A DNA stretch of 64,000 nucleotides from Acidobacteriota bacterium (lineage in GTDB: Bacteria > Acidobacteriota > Terriglobia > Acidiferrales > UBA7541). Position numbers and translations under genes: made by a program. The notes beneath the pieces are model-generated. The model searched no databases and had not been told where the DNA came from. It saw nothing but the letters and a program-made list of their open reading frames with translations. Shown in pieces: positions 16,760 through 27,391 of the stretch. Position 1 is the stretch's first letter, and every line of letters begins with the position of its first letter. The stretch lies in contig QHYZ01000068.1 of assembly GCA_003225295.1 (NCBI GenBank), forward strand, positions 1 through 64,000. The letters run 5' to 3'.

Positions 16760-17503
16760 TCAGATCGTTTTGTCCTTCGCGTAGCACAGTGATTCCATGT
16801 TGCACTCGATGCATTTTGGTTTGCGCGCGTGGCAGATCCGGCGTCCGTGCCAGATCAGTTGGTGGGAAAACTGGATCCACTTCTCGTGCGGGATGATGTT
16901 CATCAAATCCTGCTCGACCTTCTTGGCATCTTCGTTTCGCGACAAATCCAAGCGGTTGGAGAGACGCAGCACATGCGTATCCACGACCACCCCGCTGGCG
17001 ATACCATACGCCGTACCGAGTACAACGTTGGCCGTCTTTCGCGCAACGCCCGGAAGCGTGAGTATCTCTTCCATCGTGCGCGGCACTTGCCCGCCAAACT
17101 GTTCAATGATTGCCTTGCTCGCGCCCATCACGGATCTCGTCTTGTTCCTGAAAAATCCTGTAGGCCGGATGTCTTGTTCCAACTCCCCTGGCGTGGCATA
17201 AGCGAACGCCTTCGGATCTGGATATTTCTTATAAAGCGTTTCGGCGACCAGGTTTACGCGCACGTCCGTGCACTGCGCGGAAAGAATCGTAGAGATCAGC
17301 AGTTGAAAGGCATTCTCATGCCTCAGTTCGCACGTCGCATTCCCGTACGCCTCATCCAGTTTGGCGAGGATAGCGGCTACCCGCTTGGGATCCGTTCCCG
17401 CCGCATGCGCCGGTTTGGCAGATTTGGTGGTCTTCGCGGTTTTCGGTCGGTGCGGAGCAGGTTTCTTCTTCTTCGATGGTTTTTTCTTCGACTTCCTTGC
17501 CAT
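16760..17503 (-). CDS. nth: Endonuclease III
   Basis: 247-residue DNA glycosylase/AP lyase for oxidised pyrimidines in base-excision repair. It has the helix-hairpin-helix LPGVARKTANVVLG with the catalytic lysine (about 156), the catalytic Asp in VVDTHVLR (about 175) and the C-terminal [4Fe-4S] ligands C-x6-C-x2-C-x5-C (CHARKPKCIECNMESLC). The N-terminus carries about 35 extra residues rich in Lys and Ala that may help non-specific DNA binding. The ATG at 17503 is preferred; a TTG at 17512 is also in frame. It is the last gene of the minus-strand repair/processing set. Confidence 0.93.
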   Translation of the reverse strand: MARKSKKKPSKKKKPAPHRPKTAKTTKSAKPAHAAGTDPKRVAAILAKLDEAYGNATCELRHENAFQLLISTILSAQCTDVRVNLVAETLYKKYPDPKAFAYATPGELEQDIRPTGFFRNKTRSVMGASKAIIEQFGGQVPRTMEEILTLPGVARKTANVVLGTAYGIASGVVVDTHVLRLSNRLDLSRNEDAKKVEQDLMNIIPHEKWIQFSHQLIWHGRRICHARKPKCIECNMESLCYAKDKTI

Positions 17504-17514
17504 AAGGGCCAAAA

Positions 17515-18129
17515 CTATAGCATGGAGGAAAGAGCCGCGAGCAATTTCCGGACTGCCTTCCCCCGATGGCTGCGCTGATTTTTTTCTTCGGCGGGAAGCT
17601 CCGCAAATGTTTTCTCGAGAGCTGGGAAGTAGAACAACGGATCATAGCCAAATCCGCCCGATCCACGTGGTGCCTCCAGGATTTCTCCGTCCACACGACC
17701 CGTGACGATGGCCATGGCTCGTCCGCGTTCCGCCAGTGCAATCGCGCAAACAAAATATGCAGCACGCTCGAGTCCCGTCTTGCCGCGCATCTCGTCCAGC
17801 AGTTTTTCAATCCTTTGCGAATTTGTCGCCTGCAGCCCGGCGTACCTTGCGGAATGCACTCCGGGCGCACCCCCGAGAGCAGGCACGACCAAACCGGAGT
17901 CATCGGCGAAGACCAGCCCATCTCTGTGCTGTGAGTAATGCAGCGCCTTGCCTGCCGCGTTTTCTGCGAATGTTGGAGCGTTTTCTTCGAACGCGGGAAG
18001 CACATCGAAACCCGGCAGCAATGCCAGATCAATCACAACGGAAGGTGCGCACGCCGCCGCGAGCATGCGATATTCGGCGAGCTTCCCCGCATTGGATGAG
18101 GCGAGAAAAAGCTTAGCGTGCGCGCGCAC
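17515..18129 (-). CDS. rdgB: XTP/dITP diphosphatase (HAM1 family)
   Basis: 204-residue nucleotide-pool sanitising enzyme that hydrolyses ITP, dITP and XTP to monophosphates. Family motifs are all present: [10 protein letters not shown] at the N-terminus, FEENA, ADDSGL (metal-binding acid), [13 protein letters not shown] and [10 protein letters not shown]. The GTG start at 18129 lies inside the end of rph, giving a 17-base overlap, and nth follows 11 bases downstream, so the three are co-transcribed. The pairing of rph with rdgB is common in bacteria. Confidence 0.93.
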   Translation of the reverse strand: MRAHAKLFLASSNAGKLAEYRMLAAACAPSVVIDLALLPGFDVLPAFEENAPTFAENAAGKALHYSQHRDGLVFADDSGLVVPALGGAPGVHSARYAGLQATNSQRIEKLLDEMRGKTGLERAAYFVCAIALAERGRAMAIVTGRVDGEILEAPRGSGGFGYDPLFYFPALEKTFAELPAEEKNQRSHRGKAVRKLLAALSSML

Positions 18130-18871
18130 TGAATTTTAAAGGCAGAAGGGCGCGTTGTTCTTCCGTCAGGCGCCGAATTCCCGCGGCGGCGAGCGCCAGC
18201 AAATCTTGCATCTCGCTTCCGGAAAAGGCGCGTCCCTCCGCCGTCGCCTGGATTTCTACAAAATGCCCGTTGCCGGTCATGACCACGTTCATATCCACTT
18301 CGGCGCGCGCATCCTCTTCATAAGCGAGATCCAGCAACGCGCGGTCGTCCACAATGCCGACGCTCGTTGCCGCCACGGTATCGATCAGGGGCGAACTCTT
18401 CAATATTCCCGCCGCCGTCAGACGTTCGAAGGCCAGCGCCAGCGCGACGAACGCTCCGGTAATGGACGCCGTGCGCGTTCCGCCATCTGCCTGAATCACA
18501 TCGCAATCGAGCCATACCGTGCGCTCGCCCAGCGCATCCTGATCCGTGACCGCGCGCAAGGAGCGGCCGATCAAGCGTTGAATTTCCAGCGTGCGCCCCG
18601 ACTGTTTCCCCCGCGCTGCTTCGCGCGGTGTGCGCTCCTCGGTGGCGCGCGGCAGCATTCCATACTCACTAGTGACCCAGCCTTTGCCGCTGCCCTTCAG
18701 AAATCCAGGCACGCCGTCATCGACAGTGGCCGTGCAGATCACGCGAGTGTTTCCCAACTCGATGAGCACGCTGCCTTCGGCCGTGGAGATAAAATCTGGT
18801 GTGATTTTCAAGGGACGCATCTGGTCCGCGGTTCGGCCGTCGACTCTCACTCTTCCTCCTGCGGTCAGCAT
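18113..18871 (-). CDS. rph: Ribonuclease PH
   Basis: 252-residue phosphorolytic 3'-5' exoribonuclease that trims tRNA 3' ends. Recognisable features include [47 protein letters not shown] with phosphate-binding arginines, and [18 protein letters not shown]. It is full length and overlaps the rdgB start. The ATG at 18871, 17 bases after the stop of the upstream GerMN gene, is preferred; a TTG at 18883 would add four residues. No ribosome binding site is obvious at either. Confidence 0.93.
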   Translation of the reverse strand: MLTAGGRVRVDGRTADQMRPLKITPDFISTAEGSVLIELGNTRVICTATVDDGVPGFLKGSGKGWVTSEYGMLPRATEERTPREAARGKQSGRTLEIQRLIGRSLRAVTDQDALGERTVWLDCDVIQADGGTRTASITGAFVALALAFERLTAAGILKSSPLIDTVAATSVGIVDDRALLDLAYEEDARAEVDMNVVMTGNGHFVEIQATAEGRAFSGSEMQDLLALAAAGIRRLTEEQRALLPLKFSARAR

Positions 18872-18888
18872 TGCCGTGTTCAAGAATT

Positions 18889-19584
18889 CTACGGTTTGCG
18901 GTCAGGTTGCGCCAGTTTGCCGGGGACTTTATCTGGTGTCAACGTTCCGGGAGCCGGAGCGGGCACCTTGTCGGCTGCCGGGGGTTGAGCGGGCTGGGTG
19001 TTGACGACAAATGTCCCTGTCAAGTCCAGATGCCCCGCGAGCGTTTCCACTTCCTGCCCATGAATCAGTATTTTCAGCCGTTGCACCTGCGGCACATTGG
19101 CTTCCAGTGTCCGCGTGATGGAGTTCACCGCCAACTGCTCACTCACAATCCCCGAGGGAATGGAAGTCGCCAGCGCCTCAGAGAAATCCGCAATCGCCGT
19201 TCCGTCCGGCAACAGATAAAACGCAAGCAGCAAAGCGTCCGGTGGAAGTGTCCGCAACTCTGCATCCACAGGGCCAGCCAGCAGCGTGTTCAGGACCTGT
19301 TTCGATCGCACTACCGGGTCATTCGAAAGCGGCAGTTCCGCGGTGACTGGTACCAACGTGGAATCGATCGTATCCGAAGCCCAGAAGAGTTTGGTCTTGA
19401 CGCGGGGATCGCCCGGATTGATCACCATCGGTTGTGTCAATTCGCGCCGCGCCTGCTCTTCGCTCTGCTGCTGGAGCCTCGCGGCGCGTTTCACGCGTCT
19501 GCGGAGAACTGGGAAATAGATCGCTGCTCCAAGCACGGCGATGACCAATCCGCCGATCAGCCAAGATTTCCAGCGTGGCGTCAC
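18889..19584 (-). CDS. GerMN-domain membrane-anchored protein
   Basis: 231-residue protein with one N-terminal transmembrane helix (residues about 8-27), a basic charged stretch, then a GerMN domain (about 60-200) with the pattern [13 protein letters not shown] and [12 protein letters not shown]. The C-terminus is a Pro/Ala-rich low-complexity tail. GerMN domains occur in spore and envelope proteins; outside sporulators they often sit beside an amidase, as here. The GTG start overlaps the amidase stop by four bases. A cell-wall role is inferred from that coupling. Confidence 0.82.
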   Translation of the reverse strand: MTPRWKSWLIGGLVIAVLGAAIYFPVLRRRVKRAARLQQQSEEQARRELTQPMVINPGDPRVKTKLFWASDTIDSTLVPVTAELPLSNDPVVRSKQVLNTLLAGPVDAELRTLPPDALLLAFYLLPDGTAIADFSEALATSIPSGIVSEQLAVNSITRTLEANVPQVQRLKILIHGQEVETLAGHLDLTGTFVVNTQPAQPPAADKVPAPAPGTLTPDKVPGKLAQPDRKP

Positions 19585-20408
19585 GGCAGCGCCTTCGGCG
19601 AGCTTGGAATGACGTAGGAAGGTTTGAACGTCGCGGCCCCGCGCGCAATGGCATCCGCCACACCGGGCGCCATACGGTCCAAGTCGGCGCGGTCCTCGAC
19701 CGTTACACTGGAGATTTCTACTGCGATTGCCGGTGCTGCCGTAGTTCGAAGCTGGCGCACGCTGGCGGTTTCGACGGTTTCTGGCGAGCCCTTGAAACGC
19801 TGGGCGAGAAGTCCCTGCACAAGATCGCCAAATGTCCGGCTCAGTCCAAGAAACGGCGCCTGCGCGCGGTCCCAGGGAATCAAGCCATTGGAATCTGCAA
19901 CCGGCGGCAAATCCGAGTTCACGTAGACACGCACTGTGCCCGGCAATCCTGTCGATGAAATGTGCAAGGTTACGAACACCGCTCCTCGCTGCGCATTTGC
20001 AGTTGCGGAGCGATCATCAAAGGAGGGATTTTCATTCCCTTGCCGCGTCTGCACTACTTGAAAGCCTTGCAGCTCCAGCGCGCGACGAACCTGAATCACG
20101 AAATCCAGAACGATCTCACTCTCGCGGATGCCACCTGTGCCTCGCGCGCCCGGGTCCGTCCCACCATGGGCCGGATCCAGCACGACGACGTTGAGCCCGG
20201 CTTGCTGAGTTGGTGCGCCAAACGGGGAAGCCGATCCCGATACTCCTTCCGGTCGCGATGGCAGGGAGGGACTCGCCAGGGGTGGCGTGGGCGCGGGTTG
20301 CTGGGCCGGCGAGGGAGCTTGGGACAGGAAGACCATCAGCGCACTAAAAAGAGCCACGGAGAGCAGCCCCATCAGAGAGAGAGACCTGATTCGGAGAATG
20401 GTTCCCAC
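19581..20408 (-). CDS. N-acetylmuramoyl-L-alanine amidase (Amidase_3)
   Basis: 275-residue peptidoglycan amidase that cleaves the MurNAc-L-Ala bond. An N-terminal membrane/signal segment (10-30) is followed by a Pro/Ser-rich linker and the zinc amidase domain (about 72-270). Zinc ligands are His81 in DPAHGGTDPG, Glu96 and His149 in TLHISS; the catalytic glutamate is Glu231 in AIAVEIS. It starts with GTG at 20408 and is coupled to the GerMN gene. It lacks the AMIN targeting domain of E. coli AmiC, so localisation may depend on the membrane segment or on the GerMN partner. Confidence 0.88.
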   Translation of the reverse strand: MGTILRIRSLSLMGLLSVALFSALMVFLSQAPSPAQQPAPTPPLASPSLPSRPEGVSGSASPFGAPTQQAGLNVVVLDPAHGGTDPGARGTGGIRESEIVLDFVIQVRRALELQGFQVVQTRQGNENPSFDDRSATANAQRGAVFVTLHISSTGLPGTVRVYVNSDLPPVADSNGLIPWDRAQAPFLGLSRTFGDLVQGLLAQRFKGSPETVETASVRQLRTTAAPAIAVEISSVTVEDRADLDRMAPGVADAIARGAATFKPSYVIPSSPKALP

Positions 20409-20525
20409 CTAGAACAGCATACCAAATCCGCCCCTCAATTCGCGCCGCCCGAAGAGTGCAAACGCAGCTAGAAAGAGTCGGCCCCAAAGCTGCTTCTTCG
20501 ATCTCGAATCGTCTCCGCGCAAGAA

Positions 20526-23500
20526 CTACGGAGCCGTCGGCACCTCTCCGGGGATCATCAGAGAAATAACCAGCGGCTTCAGTTTGGCTTTTTCGAGCAA
20601 AGCATTGACCGCCGCCAGGTCGTCCTTTTGGAACCTAGCCCAGCGCGCCAGAGTCTCTTGCGCCGCTTCTTCCCACCCTTCGCTGGCCATCATGGCATCA
20701 GCAGCGGGCCCCATATCGGCGCTGTCCACGATGATCAAGAGTCCGGTGAGCGCCGCCGCAACCTTGGGAAGCGGCTCATGCTCCTTACTCGGAGCGGCAA
20801 GCCCAAACAGCATGAAATCGGCGTCGCTATCGGGCTCGACCGCCGCTTCCACCTTCTCTACCAGCCCCTGCAAGGCCGCCAGAAGTTCAGTGTTGGCACC
20901 CGCCTCCTTCCTGCATTTCTCGATTTGCTTTCGCAGGTCGCCGACCTGCTGCAACGCCAACGAGACTTCGCCCAATCTCGCAGCAAGCTTGGAGGCCAGG
21001 CCAAACTGCCGCACCATTGCGTCTTGCGGAGCTTTCACACGCGGGTCCAGCTTGATCGTCAGCGGTTGCGTGCTACTCTTGCCGTTCGCCGTGAGCTTCA
21101 CGGTGTAGTTGCCCGGCACTGCCAAAGGTCCGGCCGGTCCCCAGAAAGATCTGCGAACACCTTTCGGCAGCGCGTAACGAAGATCCCATACGAATCGGTG
21201 CATTCCGGCCTCGGCCAAAAGAGGTTTCGGGTCGCGCAGCCAGTGGAATTGAAACTGCACGTCATTTGGGTTGGTCTTGTGCAATTCGTCGTTGCTCGCA
21301 AATCGTCGCACCAGCTTTCCTTCCGAGTCGAAGACCTCCAATTGGATGGGTGACGCGGCTTTGTCCTTCAGGTAATAATCCAGCACAGATCCTTCCGGCG
21401 GGTTCGGAGCCAAAGCCTCATCCATCGGCACCGGGGTGCCTTGATCTGATGCCGGCCGCATGCGGGTGGCGGTCTGCGGACGAAAGAGCCACGCATCGGC
21501 GGCGGCGACATGCGAGTCGATCTGCCGCAGCGGCGTCACATCGTCCAGTATCCAAAACGAGCGGCCAAACGTGGCAATCACCAAATCGTTTTCATGCACT
21601 ACTAGATCACGCACCGACGTTACCGGCAGATTGAATTGCAAGGGCTGCCAATCGTCACCGTCATTGAAAGAAGTGTAGACGCCCTTTTCCGTGCAGGCGT
21701 ACAGGAGCCCTTTTCGAGCAGGATCTTCCCGCACGCAGTTCAGAAAGCTCCCTTCGGGAATCCCATTCGAGGCGTGTTGCCAGGTCTTGCCGAAATCCCG
21801 CGTGCGATAGAGGTAGGCCTGATAGTCCTCCAGCCGGTGCCTGTCGACGGCTGCGTACGCCGTCCCCGCATCGGAATGCGACGCTTCGATGTGCGCCACT
21901 TTGCTCCAGGGCGTCAAATCCGGCGGGGTAACGTTCTCCCAGGTTTTCCCTTCGTCTTGCGTCAGTTGAATCAGGCCATCGTCCGTGCCTGCCCAGATTT
22001 CTCCAGCCCGCACAAACGACGGTCCAATCGTGTAGATCACACCGCGGCGTTTGCCCTTAGGAGCGTCCGCAGCCGTTGCCGCGTCCAGATTTGGCGGCAC
22101 ACCGGGATCTTCGCGTGTGAGATCAGGGCTGAGCGCTTGCCAGGAGCTGCCGCCGTCCGCCGTTCGGAACAAAACTTGTGAGCCGAAGTACAGCACATGT
22201 GGATCGATCGGCGAAAAAACAAGCGGCAGCGTCCACGTGCGCCGGTAATCGCCGGAATGCGCAAGTGTAGGCGGCAGTTGCTGCAGCTGCTCGTCGCCGA
22301 AATCCTGGCGCGCCACAAAGCCGCCGAACACCACGCCAGGACTTAGTGGGTCCGGGGCGACGTAGCCATTTTCATCCCCAGCGTCCATCGGCCGCCAATC
22401 GTGGAAATTTAACGAACGGTATCTGCTTCGGCTTGGAGTGGACGCCGAACCGCTATCCTGCTGCGCACCGTACACCCAATACGGAAACTGGTTATCCGTC
22501 ACGACGTGATAGAACTGCGCGGTTGGCTGGTTGTACCAAGAACTCCACGTCACACCGCCGTTGCGCGTCACGATGGCCCCTTGGTCGCTGCTGAGAATCA
22601 TACGCCGGGGCTCATCGGGATCAATCCACAGTTCGTGGTAGTCGTCGCCACCGGGCGCCCCCTTGAACGCCGTAAATGTCTTTCCTCTGTCCCGTGATTG
22701 GTAGGTCGACGTGTTCGGGACGTACACGATGTCAGGGTTTTGGGGATCAACGCTGACCTCTCCGAAATACCATCCGCGCTGCCAGATGCGGCGGTCATTC
22801 GAAACGCGCTGCCAACCCTGCCCACCGTTGTCAGAACGATAGAGCCCGCCCTCCTTGGCGTCCACGATCAGATAAATCCGCCGCGGATTGCTTGGCGCAA
22901 AAGCAATCCCGATCCGTCCGAGACCTTCCGATGGCAATCCCTGAGCGGTCAGATGTTCCCAATGGTCGCCCCCGTCAGTGGAGCGATACAAGCCGCTGCC
23001 CGGTCCGCTGGAAGGGGCGTAAATACTCCACGGCGGCCTGCGGGTCTGCCACAGAGCGGCAAGAATCGTTTTCGAATTTCCCGGTTCGAACGCCAGATCG
23101 ATTGCTCCTGTGTTATCGTCGTGAAAGAGAATTTTTTGCCAGCTCTTTCCGCCGTCCTTCGAACGGAAGACGCCTCGCTCCTGGTTCGACCCGTAGGCAT
23201 GACCAAGCGCAGCGACGAAAACTCTGTTCGGGTCCCGCGGGTCCACGAGGATCCGCCCGATCTGCCGCGAATCATCCAGCCCGATATGCGCCCAGTTCTT
23301 GCCGCCGTCCGTGGACTTGTACATTCCATTCCCGCAAGAAATCGAGGAGCGCATGTCGGCTTCTCCCGAGCCGGCGTAAATGAAGTTCGAATCCGACGGC
23401 GCAACGGCGATCGCTCCAATCGATGCAATCGGCTGCGAATCGAAGACCGGATTCCACGTTCGCCCCGCGTCGTCAGTCTTCCAAATTCCGCCGCCCACGC

Positions 23501-23711
23501 TTCCGAAATAGTAAACTTCCGGCTGCCCGCGCACGCCCACCACTGCAAGCGTGCGCCCCCCGCGAGATGGCCCGATCATCCTCCACCGCAGCTCCTGAAA
23601 GAGTTTAGCGTCGAAGTGCTGCGAAGTCTGCGGCGAGGCAGCCAGCCGCGAGGTACCATCTAGGGCTAAGAGCACAAATAACGACAAGGCAGCGAGATGT
23701 CGCGGTTTCAC
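20526..23711 (-). CDS. Giant secreted BNR/VPS10-type beta-propeller protein (copy A)
   Basis: 1,061-residue exported protein. A signal peptide (LAALSLFVLLALDG) is followed by a long array of Asp-box repeats of the form S-x-D-G-G-x-x-W (for example KSTDGGKNWAHIG and RSTDGGDHWEHL), typical of sialidase/sortilin propellers. The last 300 residues form a separate beta-sandwich plus helical region with QPLTIKLDPRV. It shares the WRMIGPSRGGRT start and PTAQFYHV core with three other copies in this window. No sialidase catalytic residues could be assigned, so binding rather than hydrolysis is plausible. The GTG at 23711 with GGGAG upstream is chosen because it begins directly at the signal peptide. 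Function unknown. Confidence 0.82.
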   Translation of the reverse strand: MKPRHLAALSLFVLLALDGTSRLAASPQTSQHFDAKLFQELRWRMIGPSRGGRTLAVVGVRGQPEVYYFGSVGGGIWKTDDAGRTWNPVFDSQPIASIGAIAVAPSDSNFIYAGSGEADMRSSISCGNGMYKSTDGGKNWAHIGLDDSRQIGRILVDPRDPNRVFVAALGHAYGSNQERGVFRSKDGGKSWQKILFHDDNTGAIDLAFEPGNSKTILAALWQTRRPPWSIYAPSSGPGSGLYRSTDGGDHWEHLTAQGLPSEGLGRIGIAFAPSNPRRIYLIVDAKEGGLYRSDNGGQGWQRVSNDRRIWQRGWYFGEVSVDPQNPDIVYVPNTSTYQSRDRGKTFTAFKGAPGGDDYHELWIDPDEPRRMILSSDQGAIVTRNGGVTWSSWYNQPTAQFYHVVTDNQFPYWVYGAQQDSGSASTPSRSRYRSLNFHDWRPMDAGDENGYVAPDPLSPGVVFGGFVARQDFGDEQLQQLPPTLAHSGDYRRTWTLPLVFSPIDPHVLYFGSQVLFRTADGGSSWQALSPDLTREDPGVPPNLDAATAADAPKGKRRGVIYTIGPSFVRAGEIWAGTDDGLIQLTQDEGKTWENVTPPDLTPWSKVAHIEASHSDAGTAYAAVDRHRLEDYQAYLYRTRDFGKTWQHASNGIPEGSFLNCVREDPARKGLLYACTEKGVYTSFNDGDDWQPLQFNLPVTSVRDLVVHENDLVIATFGRSFWILDDVTPLRQIDSHVAAADAWLFRPQTATRMRPASDQGTPVPMDEALAPNPPEGSVLDYYLKDKAASPIQLEVFDSEGKLVRRFASNDELHKTNPNDVQFQFHWLRDPKPLLAEAGMHRFVWDLRYALPKGVRRSFWGPAGPLAVPGNYTVKLTANGKSSTQPLTIKLDPRVKAPQDAMVRQFGLASKLAARLGEVSLALQQVGDLRKQIEKCRKEAGANTELLAALQGLVEKVEAAVEPDSDADFMLFGLAAPSKEHEPLPKVAAALTGLLIIVDSADMGPAADAMMASEGWEEAAQETLARWARFQKDDLAAVNALLEKAKLKPLVISLMIPGEVPTAP

Positions 23712-23785
23712 GTTAGGAGTCTCCCGACGGAAAAAGGGATGGTCTGTCTCCGAGGATGGTATCAACTTTAATGTCAGGCCGAGAG

Positions 23786-26560
23786 CTATTGAGACGATTC
23801 TCGGATGAGGACAACGTCGGAGTCCGTATGGCCGCGGAGTATGCAGAGGCTTCTGCCTTCCGCTGACCAACGGAAGTTGAGAATTTGCTCCGAATCAAAG
23901 TAGGTGATCTGTCGGCCCTGCGAACCGTCGAGCGGTTGTACCCAGATATTGTCCACCCCATTTTCGCGGATCGGGTAGGCCACCGCCTTGCCATCCGGCG
24001 TGAAGTTCAGGCCTCCGCTCGAAATCCGCTCGTCCGCGTCAATCAGATGTGGTGGCGAAGGTGTCGAAGAGGACTCCAGTAGCGCGATCTTATATTGAGG
24101 ATATGGATCCTCCGGTGTTGGCATGGTAGCCAGGACATAAGCGAGAACTTTCCCTTCGGGAGAAGGACTCAGCCCAGTCCCGGTGGGAAAGGTTCGGGGA
24201 ACAGCGCTCCCCGGGAACATTTCGGGTTTTCCTGAGCCGGCTGTCGGCACCCGCCAAACCTGTTGCAAAGAAAGGTCCCAGTAATATACCCATTTTCCAT
24301 CTGCCGAACACACGGGAGCCCGATCGTCCTTTCCGTCGGTCAATTTCACGGGATTTGTGCCGTCGACGTTAGTACGCCAGACGTTCGCTGAGTTTGTGCC
24401 GCCATGAAAAGCCCAGGAAAACACCATATAACGAGACCCGCAGCCCGCCAATTCAACAATTGCTGCAGTTGAATCACCCAGCAACTGTGTTGGGATGCTC
24501 CGCTCGGTGCCGATCCTCAGCACGCGAATATAGTCGCTGAAAACCAGATTGCCGTCGGCGGACCAATCGAACCCGTAAACATTCTGTCCCTGGGGAAGCA
24601 CGGGGTTCGCCGTCGGCGATTGGCTACCTGCGGCTGGAAGGACGTATAGATTTTGCGTGCTCTTGGTCTGGACGGTCGCCAGAGTTTTTCCGTCGGCAGA
24701 GAGAGTCAAAGTCGCATAACTATTGGTATCCCGAGTGATCGGCTGGAGCTGATCGGCCCCCTCAGCGACGAATCCGATCTGTGACCGCTGGTAGTAATCT
24801 GGTCCCTTTCGCGAATATAACGCCAGGACTCCACGTCCATCTGGGAGCCATTTGAAGTCCTTAGTGAGCTTGTCATCAAAGGTAGCGAATCTGCCTATTT
24901 TCTTGCTTTCGACATCGAACAGGGCGATTCCTCCGAGAGCCTTGTCCGGCCTGAACAATCGGTATGCCAGCTGGCCGTCTCGCGGGGACCAGGCCACGAA
25001 CGCCGGGGCATCAGAAGTTGGCGCAACGGCATCCAGAACCTGCTCGTCGCCGCCATTCAGATTGGATGTCATCAACCTGTACTTGCCTGCCTCCGGATCA
25101 TTTCTTCGAGCAAAGGCGATGCGCCGCCCATCGGGAGAGAATGCGATGTCGCTGTCAATGCCCCGGACTATTGTTTGGGGAGTGCCCCCCAGCACCGGCG
25201 CTCGGAAGAGGTCGAAGTTCGTATCTGTGGCATCTACCGCTTTGATAAAATAAAGATAATTTCCGTCCGGTGAAAACATGAGACTCTTGTAAGAAGCTGG
25301 CGCGGGCGGGATCACTTGCGTGTCGCTGCTAGTCGGAAGGTTGCGCAGCCACAAGCTCTGGAGTCCCTTGTTGTTGATTACGGTCAGCACGTATCTGCCA
25401 TCTGGTGAAATTGCCGTGAGTGCAGCCTTGCCCGAGTTGGTCACCTGGGTGATGGCGAAATTCTGGAAATGAGCCCCACTGGTACGATGCAGCAGCGAGT
25501 AGACTCCAAATACTGCGGCAGCCAAAACGGTCAATCCGGCCATCGCAATCCCAGTAGCTCCCCATTTGTGCTGCTTCACCACGGCAACAACCGCGGAACT
25601 TCCGTGCTGTTGAGCTGCGGAAGGCGCCGGCGAGGAGACAGCAGCCGCCGAAGACGTCGAGGCCGGCTGCGGAGTCTGACTTGATTCGGTTTCGCGCTTC
25701 AACCGCTTCAGGTCCGCTCGCATTTCCGCGGCCACCTGGTAACGCAGATCGCGGTCCTTCTCCAGCGCTTTGCTGATGATCTCTTCTAACTTAAGCGGTA
25801 AATCGGGATTGAGTCTCAATGGGCGCAAAGGTGGCCGGTTGAGAATCGCATCAAAAATAATCGCAGAAGTATCCCCGCGAAATGGCATTGCCCCTGTGGC
25901 CATCTCGTACAACACCGCACCAAACGAGAAGAGGTCGGTGCGCACATCCAATTGCTTTCCTTTTGCCTGCTCCGGCGACATGTAGGCCACCGTCCCCAGC
26001 GCCGTGCCCGGACCGGTCAGCTGCTCGGCGCTGGAACCGGCCGTCGCCTCGAACCGCACCCCCGCACCTTGCGCGATCTTACTGCTGATCGGCGCCAGTT
26101 TGGCGAGGCCGAAATCCAAAATCTTGGCGTGCCCTCTTTTGGTGACAAAGATATTGGCGGGCTTGATGTCGCGGTGAACAATGCCTTCGCTGTGCGCAGC
26201 ATCGAGCGCATCCGCGATTTCGATGGCCAGCAAGAGCAGCTTTTCATTTTCCAACGGACTGCCGGTGATGACGTGTTTCAGTGTCAGGCCGTCCAGATAC
26301 TCCATGGCGATGAACGCCCTTCCCTCCTGTTGTCCGATGTCGTGAATGGTGCAGATATTGGGATGATTCAGGGCGGATGCCGCTTGAGCCTCGCGTTGGA
26401 AGCGGAGCAGCGCCTGCGGATCACGGCAAACGTCCTGCGGCAAAAATTTAAGGGCCACAAAGCGGTGCAGGCGTGTGTCTTCGGCTTTGTAGACCACACC
26501 CATGCCACCGCCACCGAGCTTGTCGGTGATTCTATAATGGGAGATGGTCTGACCGATCAT
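23786..26560 (-). CDS. Ser/Thr protein kinase with transmembrane helix and WD40-like propeller
   Basis: 924-residue PknB-type receptor kinase. The cytoplasmic kinase domain has the P-loop [13 protein letters not shown] (16-28), Lys38, HRDIKPAN (Asp131) and DFG (149-151); it is expected to be active. A Ser/Ala/Pro-rich juxtamembrane stretch leads to one membrane helix (about 332-356) and an extracytoplasmic TolB/WD40-like propeller (about 370-924) with repeated SPDG units ([28 protein letters not shown]). It likely senses a ligand outside and phosphorylates proteins inside. TTGCAA (26602-26607) and TAAAAT (minus-strand -10 at 26581-26586) could be its promoter, with a short 15-base spacer. It lies directly upstream of BNR copy A, which may be part of its output or sensing. 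Confidence 0.92.
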   Translation of the reverse strand: MIGQTISHYRITDKLGGGGMGVVYKAEDTRLHRFVALKFLPQDVCRDPQALLRFQREAQAASALNHPNICTIHDIGQQEGRAFIAMEYLDGLTLKHVITGSPLENEKLLLLAIEIADALDAAHSEGIVHRDIKPANIFVTKRGHAKILDFGLAKLAPISSKIAQGAGVRFEATAGSSAEQLTGPGTALGTVAYMSPEQAKGKQLDVRTDLFSFGAVLYEMATGAMPFRGDTSAIIFDAILNRPPLRPLRLNPDLPLKLEEIISKALEKDRDLRYQVAAEMRADLKRLKRETESSQTPQPASTSSAAAVSSPAPSAAQQHGSSAVVAVVKQHKWGATGIAMAGLTVLAAAVFGVYSLLHRTSGAHFQNFAITQVTNSGKAALTAISPDGRYVLTVINNKGLQSLWLRNLPTSSDTQVIPPAPASYKSLMFSPDGNYLYFIKAVDATDTNFDLFRAPVLGGTPQTIVRGIDSDIAFSPDGRRIAFARRNDPEAGKYRLMTSNLNGGDEQVLDAVAPTSDAPAFVAWSPRDGQLAYRLFRPDKALGGIALFDVESKKIGRFATFDDKLTKDFKWLPDGRGVLALYSRKGPDYYQRSQIGFVAEGADQLQPITRDTNSYATLTLSADGKTLATVQTKSTQNLYVLPAAGSQSPTANPVLPQGQNVYGFDWSADGNLVFSDYIRVLRIGTERSIPTQLLGDSTAAIVELAGCGSRYMVFSWAFHGGTNSANVWRTNVDGTNPVKLTDGKDDRAPVCSADGKWVYYWDLSLQQVWRVPTAGSGKPEMFPGSAVPRTFPTGTGLSPSPEGKVLAYVLATMPTPEDPYPQYKIALLESSSTPSPPHLIDADERISSGGLNFTPDGKAVAYPIRENGVDNIWVQPLDGSQGRQITYFDSEQILNFRWSAEGRSLCILRGHTDSDVVLIRESSQ

Positions 26561-27391
26561 CGGACTGACATCTTAACCCCATTTTAACCCAACTTTTACA
26601 GTTGCAAGTAATTTTTGGCGTTTTTGCCATAATTTTGGCGGTTAAGTCGCGTGCTTCGATCGCCCGACTCCGCAACAATCGAAAAAAGACGGCAAAGATC
26701 CATCGCTTACTCTAGCATCGTCAAGCAGTCGCATTGCTTCTGACACCCCGGCGCGGACATCCGCGGCGGTACTCGGAGGGTGGGCGGAAATCAAAATGAT
26801 CGACGTTTTCATTGGTGCCGTCGATCAACGGTGATTGATTCTGCCGCGCGACAGGCAACCTTCCGCTGACACCCGCCTTCTCGCGCAAAAACAGAGTTTA
26901 GGAAGTGAGGTACGGCCCGTTCAGTACGAGGTGTTTGTGGTGGAGATCTTTCCACAACCTCGCTTGATTCCAAAGCACTTAACCGGCGGGAACTGTGAAA
27001 GATTGGATGCGGTTAAGGAGTGACCTTGTGTGAAATCAACGGAAAGACAGGAGCTAGAGCACCTTGGGCGAGTAGACCAAGGACGCCAACAGGTTCCTGA
27101 TGGGGTATGGGTAAACCGGGCTCCCTTCCAGACTGAATTTCGGTTGAAGGTCTTTGGCACCTATTGTAGCGTTGCGGCCGGTGTTGCTCTCGCAAGTCCA
27201 GGCAAGCCCAACAATCTCTGAGGTTGGGACTTAAGCGAGGAGTCTCTCTTCAACAGCCGACAGGCAAGGGACAAGTCGCGATGCAATTCCATGCGGCCGC
27301 AGTTTCGGCTATGGGTGACGCGCTCCCAACCGTTTCTCGATGCTGAGTACCTGCTGAGTATTGCGACTGCGTGAACTTTAAGGAGGCAGAC
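26561..27391. other. 830-base divergent intergenic region
   Basis: No convincing gene is seen between the kinase and the porin. Short open frames on both strands lack ribosome binding sites and family resemblance. The left end is AT-rich and probably carries the kinase promoter. The right end carries a tandem 9-base repeat and a strong ribosome binding site (AAGGAGG) for the porin. The middle (about 26,650-27,250) could be decayed coding DNA but I cannot identify a parent. Confidence 0.45.
27341..27360 (+). repeat. Tandem TGCTGAGTA repeat with 11-base period
   Basis: TGCTGAGTA occurs at 27341-27349 and again at 27352-27360. The 11-base period places both copies on the same DNA face. This is the geometry used by OmpR/PhoB-type response regulators. 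It lies 32 bases upstream of the porin start. Confidence 0.5.

Noticed and set aside
26830-27220. Possible insertion-sequence remnant between the kinase and porin genes
   Set aside because: No terminal inverted repeats, target-site duplication or transposase motif could be found by reading both strands.
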